Source of the DNA: Bacteroidota bacterium
Lineage (GTDB): Bacteria; Bacteroidota; Ignavibacteria; UBA10030; UBA6906
Direction: 5' to 3'
Assembly: GCA_003541875.1 (NCBI GenBank)
Contig: DPLS01000066.1
Location: 1 to 7,598 of the forward strand
DNA length: 7,598 nucleotides
Positions 1 through 6,733 of the stretch are shown in pieces. The position numbers were made by a program, and so were the translations under genes. The notes beneath the pieces are model-generated. The model made no database searches, was not told the DNA's origin, and saw nothing but the letters and a program-made list of their open reading frames with translations. The first letter of the stretch is position 1, and every line of letters starts with the position of its first letter.

Positions 1-1166
1 CACATGCTGTTGGGAGTGCCTTCCCACGACTTGCTGAGCGTGGCATCGGAGACAATATTCTGAAGCAGCACCTCGTCCATGTTGTTGCTGGTGGTCTGGT
101 AGTAGTTACCGCTGGAAAACGTGAAGTCAACAACCAAACGGGTGGTCGGATTGAACTCCTGGTTGTGGTTGAGGCGAATATTGAACTGCGTCTCCTTGCT
201 ATAGGTGGGATCTTCTGAAAGTCCACTGATGGTTTTTGCATAGGAGGCACTTATCCCGCCCGTGAAATTGTAGCGTAGCGCGTACCGGAAGTCCGAGTAG
301 AGAACCCAGGTTCCCTTGGTATAGCCATCGCCGCGCAAGTTAATATCAAAGTAGTCGTTGATGGCCCAGTAGTAACCAAGATGTGTGAGGTACCGACCCC
401 GGGCAGCGTTCTCGCCGTATGCTGGAGCAATGATTCCGGAGCGTCTGCCTCTCTCGGTGGGAAAAATGCCGAAGGGTAGCGCAAAGACCGGAACATCTGA
501 AACATAGAGGTACACCGGGCGGGCAACGACCTGGTCCTTCACAGTCACCTTCATCTCCGGACTGCCGAAGTAGTAATGTGGATGGTCGAGATCGCACGTC
601 GTGTACTTCCCTTCCCCGACGAACAGGACATCCGTATCGACTCTTTTGATCTCCTCTCCGTAGTACAGCCCTTTCTCAATCTCGGTCTCGCCGAGAATGA
701 TCTTCCCTTTCTTGCTTTTAAAGTTGTACGTGATTTTGGATCCGTGGTACTTCTCGCCGCCGTCAATAAGGTCGGGCTGGCCACGGAACTTCTTTCCCGT
801 CGTGTCGGCGGTGTCGGCAATACCAACCGCGTTCAGGATCGACGTGTTCCAGTTGACATCAATATTCTCCGCCTTCAAGCCCAGCTCCCTGTACTTGATG
901 TCGCCTTTGCCGTACATATACATCGTCTTGGTGGCAAGAGAATACACCACGGAATCGGAGGCGGAGTACGCCACCACGGAATCGACTCCCGACACCGACT
1001 TGATGGCTCTGACCGTGTCCGCTTTTGTCGTATCGACAACTGACGCCAATGGTTTTGCCGCCGTCGTATCGGACACGGGGCGTTCCTGGGCAAAGACCTG
1101 CGCTGACACGACAAACATCAGGGCGCCAAGAAGACTTGCCGCGTATGTCAACCGAAGATGTCTCAA
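1..1166 (-). CDS. lptD: LPS-assembly outer-membrane protein LptD (OstA family), N-terminal 388 residues, cut by window edge
   Basis: LptD is the outer-membrane barrel that, with LptE, inserts lipopolysaccharide into the outer leaflet. The frame stays open from the TTG at 1166 to the left edge and ends inside a codon, so the C-terminal barrel is missing. The first 27 or so residues form a signal peptide: basic RHLR, a hydrophobic stretch, then a likely cut after AQVFA. Residues 30-75 are a Ser/Thr/Asp/Val-rich linker. Residues about 75-215 resemble the periplasmic OstA/LptA-like domain, with the family motif YTTC at 188-191. From about 220 come barrel-entry motifs: PVFALPFGIFP (226-236), GRRSGIIAP (240-248) and GYYWAINDYFDI (264-275). 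The start is inferred: no in-frame ATG precedes the hydrophobic core, and an in-frame stop (the rarA TAG) lies 45 bases upstream of the TTG. The TTG has no well-placed ribosome site; the nearest GGAG is about 21 bases away. Family assignment is firm; the exact start is less so. Confidence 0.88.
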   Translation of the reverse strand, partial: MRHLRLTYAASLLGALMFVVSAQVFAQERPVSDTTAAKPLASVVDTTKADTVRAIKSVSGVDSVVAYSASDSVVYSLATKTMYMYGKGDIKYRELGLKAENIDVNWNTSILNAVGIADTADTTGKKFRGQPDLIDGGEKYHGSKITYNFKSKKGKIILGETEIEKGLYYGEEIKRVDTDVLFVGEGKYTTCDLDHPHYYFGSPEMKVTVKDQVVARPVYLYVSDVPVFALPFGIFPTERGRRSGIIAPAYGENAARGRYLTHLGYYWAINDYFDINLRGDGYTKGTWVLYSDFRYALRYNFTGGISASYAKTISGLSEDPTYSKETQFNIRLNHNQEFNPTTRLVVDFTFSSGNYYQTTSNNMDEVLLQNIVSDATLSKSWEGTPNSM

Positions 1167-1211
1167 TGCAGAGTGTAGATTGTCCGTCTCCGTAAACTCA
1201 ACAGACCCGCC

Positions 1212-2549
1212 CTACCGTTTCTTTGACTTCCACCATCTGTTCAATCGCTCCCGGATTGATTTCTCCTCTCCGATATCGACCGGTCGATAATAGATTTTCG
1301 TCTTCAGATTGTCCGGCAGATATTGTTGCTCAACGAAATGCTGATCGTAGCTGTGGCTGTACTTATACTCCTCGCCGTAGCCGAGGTTCTTCATCAGTTT
1401 GGTCGGGGCGTTCCGCAGGTGGAGCGGTACGGGTTCATCAGGCATGTTCCGCACGTCCGACATTGCCTGATCAATCGCCGCGTACGATGCATTGCTTTTC
1501 GGACAGGAGGCGAGATACGTCGCTGTTTGAGACAGGACTATTCTTGCTTCCGGCATGCCGATGTAATCGACCGCGGTGAAACATGAGGTTGCGAGCGTCA
1601 AAGCGTTGGGATCTGCATTTCCAATGTCTTCGGAGGCGAGAACGATCATCCGTCGGGCGATGAACTTTGGGTCTTCTCCTCCATCAAGCATGCGCGCCAT
1701 CCAGTAGACGGCGGCATCGGGGTCACTTCCCCGGATACTCTTGATGAATGCCGAAATCTGGTTGTAGTGTTCTTCCCCTCCCTTGTCATACTTCACATAT
1801 TTCCGCTGAAACGCCTCTTCGATCTGTTTCTTCCCGACGATGCGTTTGCCTTCCGCTGTGGGCTTGCAGAGACTGATCGCTGTTTCAAGGCCGTTCAACA
1901 TCATTCGAGCATCACCACCCGATAACATGATGAGATATTCGCGCTCATTCACCACGATTGACTGCTTGGCCAGCACCGTGTCCGTATGCAGGGCGTGGTC
2001 AATGATGGAATTGAGCTGCGTTGTGCTGAGAGGCTCCAGCACATAGAGGCGGCTTCGGGAGAGTAGCGGAGAGATCACCTCAAACGAAGGGTTCTCTGTG
2101 GTTGCGCCAATAAGTGTAATGACACCATCTTCCACGCTATGGAGCAGTGCATCCTGTTGCGCCTTGTTGAACCGATGAATCTCATCGATGAACAGGATCG
2201 TGCGCTTGCGAAGGTGCTTTCGGTTCGCCTCGGCACGCTCTATCACCTCCCGCACATCTTTCACACCCGAGGAAACGGCATTGAGCTGGAAGAAATCGGC
2301 TTTCGTGTGCTTCGCAACAATCCGAGCGAGCGTCGTCTTCCCGCTGCCGGGTGGACCCCAGAAGATCATGGATGGAAGCTGATCTGTTTCGATAAGCACA
2401 CGAAGCGGTTTGCCCTGTCCGAGCAGATGCTCCTGTCCGACAAACTCGTCCAGCGTGTGGGGACGTACACGTTCCGCAAGGGGTGCTTCCGTTCCTGACG
2501 GTTGGGTTGATGGTGGGATTCGTGGTGCCGTGGGTGAGAAAAGATCCAT
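1212..2549 (-). CDS. rarA: Replication-associated recombination protein A (RarA/MgsA), AAA+ ATPase
   Basis: RarA is a cytoplasmic clamp-loader-like ATPase that acts at stalled replication forks and influences recombination there. The 445 residues match the usual full length. The AAA+ core shows Walker A GPPGSGKT (65-72), Walker B ILFIDEIH (118-125), sensor 1 GATTEN (148-153), an arginine-finger region SRSR (164-167) and sensor 2 GGDARMMLN (211-219). The C-terminal MgsA/RarA tetramerisation part begins near 265 and carries SDPDAAVYWMARMLDGGEDP (275-294) and ASEDIGNADP (305-314), both hallmarks of the family. The MDLF opening at 2549 is typical, although no clear ribosome site precedes it. It follows divIC after an 82-base spacer with short repeats, and its TAG stop lies 45 bases before the lptD start. 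No damage is visible. Confidence 0.97.
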   Translation of the reverse strand: MDLFSPTAPRIPPSTQPSGTEAPLAERVRPHTLDEFVGQEHLLGQGKPLRVLIETDQLPSMIFWGPPGSGKTTLARIVAKHTKADFFQLNAVSSGVKDVREVIERAEANRKHLRKRTILFIDEIHRFNKAQQDALLHSVEDGVITLIGATTENPSFEVISPLLSRSRLYVLEPLSTTQLNSIIDHALHTDTVLAKQSIVVNEREYLIMLSGGDARMMLNGLETAISLCKPTAEGKRIVGKKQIEEAFQRKYVKYDKGGEEHYNQISAFIKSIRGSDPDAAVYWMARMLDGGEDPKFIARRMIVLASEDIGNADPNALTLATSCFTAVDYIGMPEARIVLSQTATYLASCPKSNASYAAIDQAMSDVRNMPDEPVPLHLRNAPTKLMKNLGYGEEYKYSHSYDQHFVEQQYLPDNLKTKIYYRPVDIGEEKSIRERLNRWWKSKKR

Positions 2550-2553
2550 GGGG

Positions 2554-2619
2554 AATTACGGATTTCAGATTACGGCAACGGCACTAACAAGTCGGTAATC
2601 CGTCATCTGTAGTCTGTAG
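2554..2619. repeat. Short degenerate GATTACGG / TCTGTAG repeats in the rarA-divIC spacer
   Basis: Within the 82-base spacer, ATTACGG occurs at 2555-2561 and again at 2569-2575, 14 bases apart. ACGGATT at 2558-2564 is matched by its reverse complement AATCCGT at 2597-2603, giving a 7-bp inverted pair. TCTGTAG is repeated head to tail at 2606-2612 and 2613-2619. Mixed ATTACGG/TCTGTAG words like these look like the interspersed intergenic repeats seen in some environmental bacterial genomes, whose chance translation reads like YRLQMTDYRL. That wider identity is my inference; only the local copies are visible here. The spacer otherwise holds no convincing terminator or promoter. Confidence 0.5.
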
Positions 2620-2631
2620 CCGGCGTCTCTC

Positions 2632-2976
2632 TTAGTTTTTCTTTCTGACTTTGTAGACTGTTTCCCCCTCACGAGCCATTCCGTATTTTTCTCGTGCGAC
2701 TTTTTCAATGGCTTTCTTGTCGCCATCCAGCGCCTTCGATTCGGCCTGGAGTTGTTTTGTCTCAGCTTCGGCTTGCTGGATCTTCGCCTGAAGCTCTGCC
2801 TTCTGACCTTGCAGTCTAAGTCGCTGTACAACCCCATGGTTACCGAACAGCAGGAAGAGAACCAGCGGAATCCCGATCACCAAGCCGAGCATGGCGCGCT
2901 TGTTCTTGACGAGCTTCTTCAGCATCGCCCTAATGTCGAACGGCTTCTTGTCTTTGCGGTAGAAGAGATTATCCAT
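2632..2976 (-). CDS. divIC: Septum formation initiator protein, DivIC/FtsB family
   Basis: This is a small bitopic division protein expected to pair with FtsL and FtsQ/DivIB at the septum and help activate septal peptidoglycan synthesis. Its 114 residues fit the family. A basic cytoplasmic tail (1-27) leads to one membrane segment (about 28-45, rich in Leu, Val and Ile). Next comes a Gln/Glu/Lys-rich heptad coiled coil (about 50-90), then the family's terminal motif with VAREKYGMAREGE at 93-105 and VYKV at 107-110. TTGGAG (2986-2981) sits four bases before the ATG and supports the start. It lies between ddl and rarA on the same strand, so it is in an envelope/division setting. DivIC and FtsB cannot be told apart from sequence alone; the symbol is a convention. 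Confidence 0.9.
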   Translation of the reverse strand: MDNLFYRKDKKPFDIRAMLKKLVKNKRAMLGLVIGIPLVLFLLFGNHGVVQRLRLQGQKAELQAKIQQAEAETKQLQAESKALDGDKKAIEKVAREKYGMAREGETVYKVRKKN

Positions 2977-3037
2977 GGTGCTCCAATGTACTACATATTC
3001 GGAGCGTTTTCAAGCAGACGGTGCCATCAGGATATAA

Positions 3038-3051
3038 CTGGCCTGAGCCAG
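3038..3051 (-). terminator. Weak hairpin downstream of ddl
   Basis: CTGGC-CTGA-GCCAG is a perfect 5-bp stem with a 4-base loop, extendable by one G-T pair on the transcribed strand, and begins 17 bases past the ddl stop. It is not followed by a run of T in the direction of transcription (TTATATCC follows). It could be a weak pause or attenuation site, or chance; it is not a convincing intrinsic terminator. Confidence 0.2.
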
Positions 3052-3067
3052 CAATGAGCGGATCCCT

Positions 3068-4186
3068 CTATCCTTTATACCACTCCTTCGTTGGTTGGTA
3101 TGTCGTTCTGAGAGCGTTCTTCTCTCCGTGCCGCTCAATGGCAAGCGAGATGAGGCGGTCGAGCAACTCAGAATAGGAAATCCCCGATGCTTCCCACAGC
3201 TTCGGATACATGCTGATGGATGTGAATCCCGGAATCGTATTGACCTCGTTGAGATAGATCGTATTCTTCTTTCCGGTCACAAAGAAATCCACGCGTGCCA
3301 TCCCTGCCAAATCCAAAACCTTGAACGCCTTCACTGCAATCTGGCGGACTTCCTTCACGACCTTCTTGGGAAGGTCTGCTGGAATGACTGCCGCAGATTT
3401 CCCGTCAACGTACTTTGCATCGTAGTCATAGAACTCATTAGAAGGGATGATCTCCCCGGCTATCGAAGCAATTGGAGTGTCGTTGCCGAGCACAGCGCAT
3501 TCAATCTCACGTGCGCTCTTTACCCCCTGTTCAACGATGACTTTCCTGTCATAGCTTGCTGCTTCGGCGATGCAGGCAACCAGTTCTTTTCTGTTGTGGG
3601 CTTTGGAGATACCAACGCTTGAGCCGGTGTTTGCAGGCTTCGTGAATACGGGATACCTCAACAGTTTCTCGACCCCGGCAACAACCTGCTTTGGTTTTGA
3701 TTTGCACTCGGAAGAGTGAAACCAAACATACTTCGGCACGGGTATCCCGGCCTGTTCGTACAGTTGTTTCTGCACAATCTTATCCATGCCGACTGCGGAG
3801 CCAAGAACGCCCGCTCCAACATATGGAATGTTGGCAAGCTCGAGCAGTCCCTGCAACGTCCCGTCTTCGCCGTACGTTCCATGAACCAGCGGAAACACAA
3901 CGTCGAGCTGGCTGTCGCTTTCGCCATTGATGGACATGAGGGCCTGCCGGTTTGGTTCGGGAACAAGAAAGCGCTCGGGCTCTTCTTCAAGAGCGTGCTT
4001 CGACTTCAGCAACTGCAGCGCCTTACCGGAACTCAACCATCGCCCCGATTGTGCAATGCCAATAGGAACGACCTCGTACTTCTCCTCGTCGAGCGCCTTA
4101 ATGACTGAGGTTGCCGAAACCAGCGACACTTCGTGTTCACCAGATCGACCGCCAAAGATGACTCCTACTCTAAGCTTGTTAGGCAT
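3068..4186 (-). CDS. ddl: D-alanine--D-alanine ligase
   Basis: Ddl is a cytoplasmic ATP-grasp enzyme that joins two D-alanines; MurF then adds the dipeptide to the peptidoglycan precursor. The 372 residues fit the longer Ddl form. The N-terminal motif GGRSGEHEVSLVSA (12-25) contains Glu17, aligned with E. coli DdlB Glu15. HGTYGEDGTLQGLLE lies at 102-116, and the ATP-grasp segment KPANTGSSVGISKA at 183-196. The omega loop EFYDYDAKY (251-259) ends in the Lys-Tyr pair of D-Ala-D-Ala ligases, where VanA-type D-lactate ligases differ. Arg298 and Asp300 (ARVDFF), Glu314 and Asn316 (LNEVNTIPG) are the expected catalytic and magnesium residues. A normal D-Ala-D-Ala product is therefore expected. The start at 4186 has only a weak AGGA just before it, but the protein begins at the usual place. 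Confidence 0.97.
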   Translation of the reverse strand: MPNKLRVGVIFGGRSGEHEVSLVSATSVIKALDEEKYEVVPIGIAQSGRWLSSGKALQLLKSKHALEEEPERFLVPEPNRQALMSINGESDSQLDVVFPLVHGTYGEDGTLQGLLELANIPYVGAGVLGSAVGMDKIVQKQLYEQAGIPVPKYVWFHSSECKSKPKQVVAGVEKLLRYPVFTKPANTGSSVGISKAHNRKELVACIAEAASYDRKVIVEQGVKSAREIECAVLGNDTPIASIAGEIIPSNEFYDYDAKYVDGKSAAVIPADLPKKVVKEVRQIAVKAFKVLDLAGMARVDFFVTGKKNTIYLNEVNTIPGFTSISMYPKLWEASGISYSELLDRLISLAIERHGEKNALRTTYQPTKEWYKG

Positions 4187-4240
4187 ATCCTGAATGCGAT
4201 TTGAGGGATTGGGAAATTGGATCTGTTGGACTATGGATCC

Positions 4241-4999
4241 TCATGATAATCCGAGCGTGTGAAGTTTGTCCGCCACGTACTTTCTTAGTTCCTCTTCCGT
4301 AAGATCGGGTTGCTCGCTCTCATCAATCGCACACGCAATCTTACCGGTGAAGTCTTTGCCATAGCTTTGCACGCTTACCTTCTGAAGCCTCTCCACGTCC
4401 TCCCGCGTAAGGCCGCGTGGCCCGCCGAGGACGGTCGCCACAAACGTGATGTGAGCAGCATGCTCAACCTTCTCCATTTTGAAATATGCTTCAAAAAGAT
4501 CGGCCCCGTAGGTTACCACGCCGTGGTTGGCAAGCAGAATTGCATCCGCCTGCTTGACGAACGGCGCAAGCGAAGCAGCTACTTCTGGAGTTGATGGTGT
4601 AGCATACTCGGCAAGAGGAATTGCCCCCAACCCAACAATGACTTCGGGAAACATGCAACTGTTGAGCGGAATCCTTGCCGTCGCAAAGCCCGTGGCATGG
4701 ATCGGGTGCGCGTGCACTACAGCTCTCACGTCCGGCCGCTGCTGGTAGATAAACAGATGCATGCCGATTTCCGTTGAGGGCTTTCCGACACCTCCGACGT
4801 GTTCTCCATTTGAAGTAACTTCGACAAGATCGTTCTCACTCACCATCCCCTTGTTAATCCCCGATCGTGTTGTGAGGATGTTCCCGTTGTCCAGTCGAAC
4901 GCTGACGTTCCCGTCCGTGGCGGTGACCATACCGCGACCGTACAGACGATGACAGACATCGACGATTTCGTCGTGTGTATTGCTTCCGATTCTTGTCAT
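4241..4999 (-). CDS. Class II aldolase/adducin family protein, L-fuculose-phosphate aldolase-like
   Basis: This is a cytoplasmic zinc enzyme of the FucA/AraD fold. Members cleave sugar 1-phosphates such as L-fuculose 1-phosphate to dihydroxyacetone phosphate plus an aldehyde, epimerise ribulose 5-phosphate, or dehydrate methylthioribulose 1-phosphate. The 252 residues are somewhat longer than E. coli FucA because of a C-terminal extension. TDGNVSVR (28-35) and TRSGINKG (44-51) form the phosphate-binding part. Glu77, His96, His98 (HAHP) and His159 (NHG) match FucA Glu73, His92, His94 and His155 with a constant offset of four, so the metal site is complete. By eye, FucA's catalytic Tyr113 falls on Phe117 (MFPEVIVGLG), so the true substrate or reaction may differ. 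No sugar kinase, isomerase or transporter is visible nearby. A promoter-like site lies 74-104 bases upstream of the ATG; no good ribosome site was seen. Confidence 0.88.
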   Translation of the reverse strand: MTRIGSNTHDEIVDVCHRLYGRGMVTATDGNVSVRLDNGNILTTRSGINKGMVSENDLVEVTSNGEHVGGVGKPSTEIGMHLFIYQQRPDVRAVVHAHPIHATGFATARIPLNSCMFPEVIVGLGAIPLAEYATPSTPEVAASLAPFVKQADAILLANHGVVTYGADLFEAYFKMEKVEHAAHITFVATVLGGPRGLTREDVERLQKVSVQSYGKDFTGKIACAIDESEQPDLTEEELRKYVADKLHTLGLS

Positions 5000-5072
5000 A
5001 TGATCAGGTACCGCATTCGAATGTTTCCAGAGAGCGTTCTATCAACGTCCAGACTGGAATTCTCGAACCAAG

Positions 5073-5103
5073 CAAAGTTAGATATTTCACTATGGAGATT
5101 CAA
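5073..5103 (-). promoter_or_regulatory. Candidate Bacteroidota-type promoter ahead of the aldolase gene
   Basis: On the minus strand TTG (5103-5101) is followed after 20 bases by TAACTTTG (5080-5073). This matches the published Bacteroidota pattern of a -33 TTG/TTTG element and a -7 TAnnTTTG element with roughly this spacing. It sits in the 112-base gap after the lipoprotein gene, the longest gap in the window, and points toward the aldolase start, leaving a leader of about 70 bases. The match is by eye and a short motif like this can arise by chance; it also assumes the organism uses that type of sigma factor. Confidence 0.4.
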
Positions 5104-5111
5104 GCAATCAA

Positions 5112-5660
5112 CTACCGCAAATATTTCATATAGAGAGGAGCCAGTGACGTAGACGAAGGAATCTGCTTCTCCCACACTTCGTACACCAGCCGTTCCGCAT
5201 CTCTTTCCCACGTAATGAGTGTCCCACCGTCTTCTGTCTGGCTCTTTTTGCCATTCGTCCGTGTCACCTCTCTTTCCGGCGCGAACGTCAGTGTCATCTC
5301 ATCTTTGGTTGCGCGGAGCCCATCTATGGCACCAAGAGAACTGAACGTGTACGTGATTTCCGCCATGAGCGTATCACCAAGAACCCGCAATCGCTTGCCT
5401 GTAATCTTGCGACCGTACGATTCGAACTCCTCCACTGTCGCGGCACCGTAGGCATTCATCAACTCGTCAAAGTCTCTCTTCACAAGAGAGTCGGACGGCG
5501 CCGTAGAACGTATGTCGATGAGGTGTATGATTCCTTCACCGCCGCCATTGGCTTTGACCGTGATGATATGCTCGCTGGTGCGCACGAAGAGACATCCGGG
5601 AAACGCAAGCAGAAACATAGCCGAGACCATTCCCGCCCGTTGTCGCAAAAAATGTGGCAC
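5112..5660 (-). CDS. Unrecognised probable lipoprotein, co-translated with asd
   Basis: I do not recognise a named family. The 182-residue product begins with a lipoprotein-like signal: basic residues at 6-8, a hydrophobic stretch at 11-20 and Cys23 in LLAFPGC. Phe and Pro before the Gly-Cys make this a loose rather than canonical lipobox. The mature part (24-182) is soluble-looking with no further membrane segments. It is probably mixed alpha/beta: a beta-like opening to about 51, a polar helix with DFDELMNAYG (63-72), then alternating strands including AEITYTFSSLGAIDGL (100-115), MTLTFAPEREV (122-132) and LITWERDAERLVYEVWE (148-164). The likely location is the periplasmic face of the inner or outer membrane. 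The start is a GTG one base after the asd stop, with GGAG six bases ahead of it. A shorter start at Met11 would still keep the hydrophobic segment. That the gene is real is well supported; its function is unknown. Confidence 0.8.
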   Translation of the reverse strand: MPHFLRQRAGMVSAMFLLAFPGCLFVRTSEHIITVKANGGGEGIIHLIDIRSTAPSDSLVKRDFDELMNAYGAATVEEFESYGRKITGKRLRVLGDTLMAEITYTFSSLGAIDGLRATKDEMTLTFAPEREVTRTNGKKSQTEDGGTLITWERDAERLVYEVWEKQIPSSTSLAPLYMKYLR

Positions 5661-5661
5661 G

Positions 5662-6657
5662 TCATTCTCCTTTCAACCACTCTTCTGCAATCTGTACGGC
5701 ATTTGTCGCCGCCCCCTTGCGGAGATTGTCAGCGACAACCCACATATTCAGACCGTTGCCAACCGAGTCGTCCCGGCGCAGCCGTCCCACGAAGACTTCA
5801 TCCCGATCCCGGGCGGTTATCGGCATTGGGTATTTTGCATTGGCAGGATCGTCAAGCACCACAAGGCCCGGAGCGAGAGCAAGAGTGTCACGGATCTCGT
5901 TGAGCTCGAAGGGTCGTTCAAACTCCACATTCACCGCTTCACTATGTCCACCCCATACTGGCACACGAGTGCAGGTTGCAGTGACCTTGATTGTCTCGTC
6001 GCCCATGATCTTCTTGGTCTCACGGATCATCTTTTGCTCTTCTCTTGAATACCCATCATCCAAGAACACGTCGACGTGCGGCAGGACGTTGAACGCAATC
6101 GGGTGTGGGAATTTCGCTTCTGCAACAGGCCTCTTTGCCACTTCCGCCTCAAGTTGAGAAAGCCCCTTCTGCCCCGCACCGGTGACAGATTGATACGTTG
6201 ACACAACCACTCGCTTGATTTTCCACCGGTCGTGCAACGGCTTCAGTGCAACAACCATCTGGATCGTAGAGCAATTGGGATTTGCAATAATGCCTTTGTG
6301 GTGAAATATCATCTTCCGGTTAACTTCAGGAACCACAAGCGGCACGTCATCGTCCATCCGGAAAGCACTACTATTGTCGATCATGAGTGCGCCGGAGCGG
6401 ACGGCATGGGGCGCAAATTCCTTGCTCACCGCGGCCCCAGCAGAGAAGAGCGCCACGTTGACATTGTTAAATGATGATGGCCCAAGTTTCTCAACAATCA
6501 TGGTTTGAGCGCCGAACTTCATTTCCTTCCCCGCCGAGCGCTCTGACGCCAGAAGAACAAGCTTGCCAACTGGAAATTGCCGCTCCTCCAGAACTTGTAC
6601 CATCTTGCGGCCCACAAGTCCGGTCGCTCCAACAACCGCTACATTACATGTATGCAT
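5662..6657 (-). CDS. asd: Aspartate-semialdehyde dehydrogenase
   Basis: Asd reduces aspartyl phosphate to aspartate semialdehyde with NADPH in the cytoplasm. This is the branch point to lysine/diaminopimelate, threonine, methionine and isoleucine, so it also supplies peptidoglycan precursors. The 331 residues are the usual length. The N-terminal Rossmann motif is VAVVGATGLVG (6-16). NSSAFRMDDDVPLVVPEVN (95-113) holds the substrate-binding Arg100. The nucleophile is Cys129 in NPNCSTIQM, Gln156 lies in STYQSVTGAG, and TRVPVWGGHSEAV (230-242) has Arg231 and the acid-base His238. All expected catalytic residues are present. The ATG at 6657 places the Rossmann strand normally but has no clear ribosome site; the 76-base gap from the protease gene shows no terminator or promoter I can defend. 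The stop is one base from the lipoprotein start. Confidence 0.97.
   Translation of the reverse strand: MHTCNVAVVGATGLVGRKMVQVLEERQFPVGKLVLLASERSAGKEMKFGAQTMIVEKLGPSSFNNVNVALFSAGAAVSKEFAPHAVRSGALMIDNSSAFRMDDDVPLVVPEVNRKMIFHHKGIIANPNCSTIQMVVALKPLHDRWKIKRVVVSTYQSVTGAGQKGLSQLEAEVAKRPVAEAKFPHPIAFNVLPHVDVFLDDGYSREEQKMIRETKKIMGDETIKVTATCTRVPVWGGHSEAVNVEFERPFELNEIRDTLALAPGLVVLDDPANAKYPMPITARDRDEVFVGRLRRDDSVGNGLNMWVVADNLRKGAATNAVQIAEEWLKGE
5666..5671 (-). promoter_or_regulatory. Ribosome-binding site of the lipoprotein gene, inside the last codons of asd
   Basis: AGGAGA (5671-5666) lies six bases before the GTG at 5660 and is formed by the last sense codons of asd (AAA GGA GAA TGA). The overlap decides the GTG start and suggests translational coupling with asd. 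Confidence 0.7.
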
Positions 6658-6733
6658 AGAGGACTAGGTTTCTTCGTTTGCTATGGACTGAGCTTTACCG
6701 TCAATCTCTGGTTTCCTCTTCTCGAACGTAAGG

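Noticed and set aside
576..1043. Plus-strand open frame of 155 codons opposite lptD
   Set aside because: It is antisense to a clear LptD reading frame with signal peptide and family motifs, and its own product shows no recognisable domain.
2565..2837. Minus-strand frame of 90 codons overlapping divIC and the spacer
   Set aside because: It is out of frame with the well-supported divIC gene; its YRLQMTDYRL ending is a chance translation of the spacer repeats.
3716..4108. Plus-strand open frame of 130 codons opposite ddl
   Set aside because: It lies wholly antisense to the intact ddl gene, with no ribosome site or domain of its own.
4187..4240. Possible regulatory element in the aldolase-ddl gap
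   Set aside because: It holds only a GGATCC palindrome and no hairpin, promoter or repeat that stands out.
4996..5006. Overlapping palindromes TCATATGA and TGATCA at the aldolase start codon
   Set aside because: They are too short to be a defensible operator; palindromes of 6-8 bases are common by chance.
6658..6733. Possible terminator or promoter in the protease-asd gap
   Set aside because: No stem followed by a T run and no TAnnTTTG or strong -35/-10 pair was found in the 76 bases.
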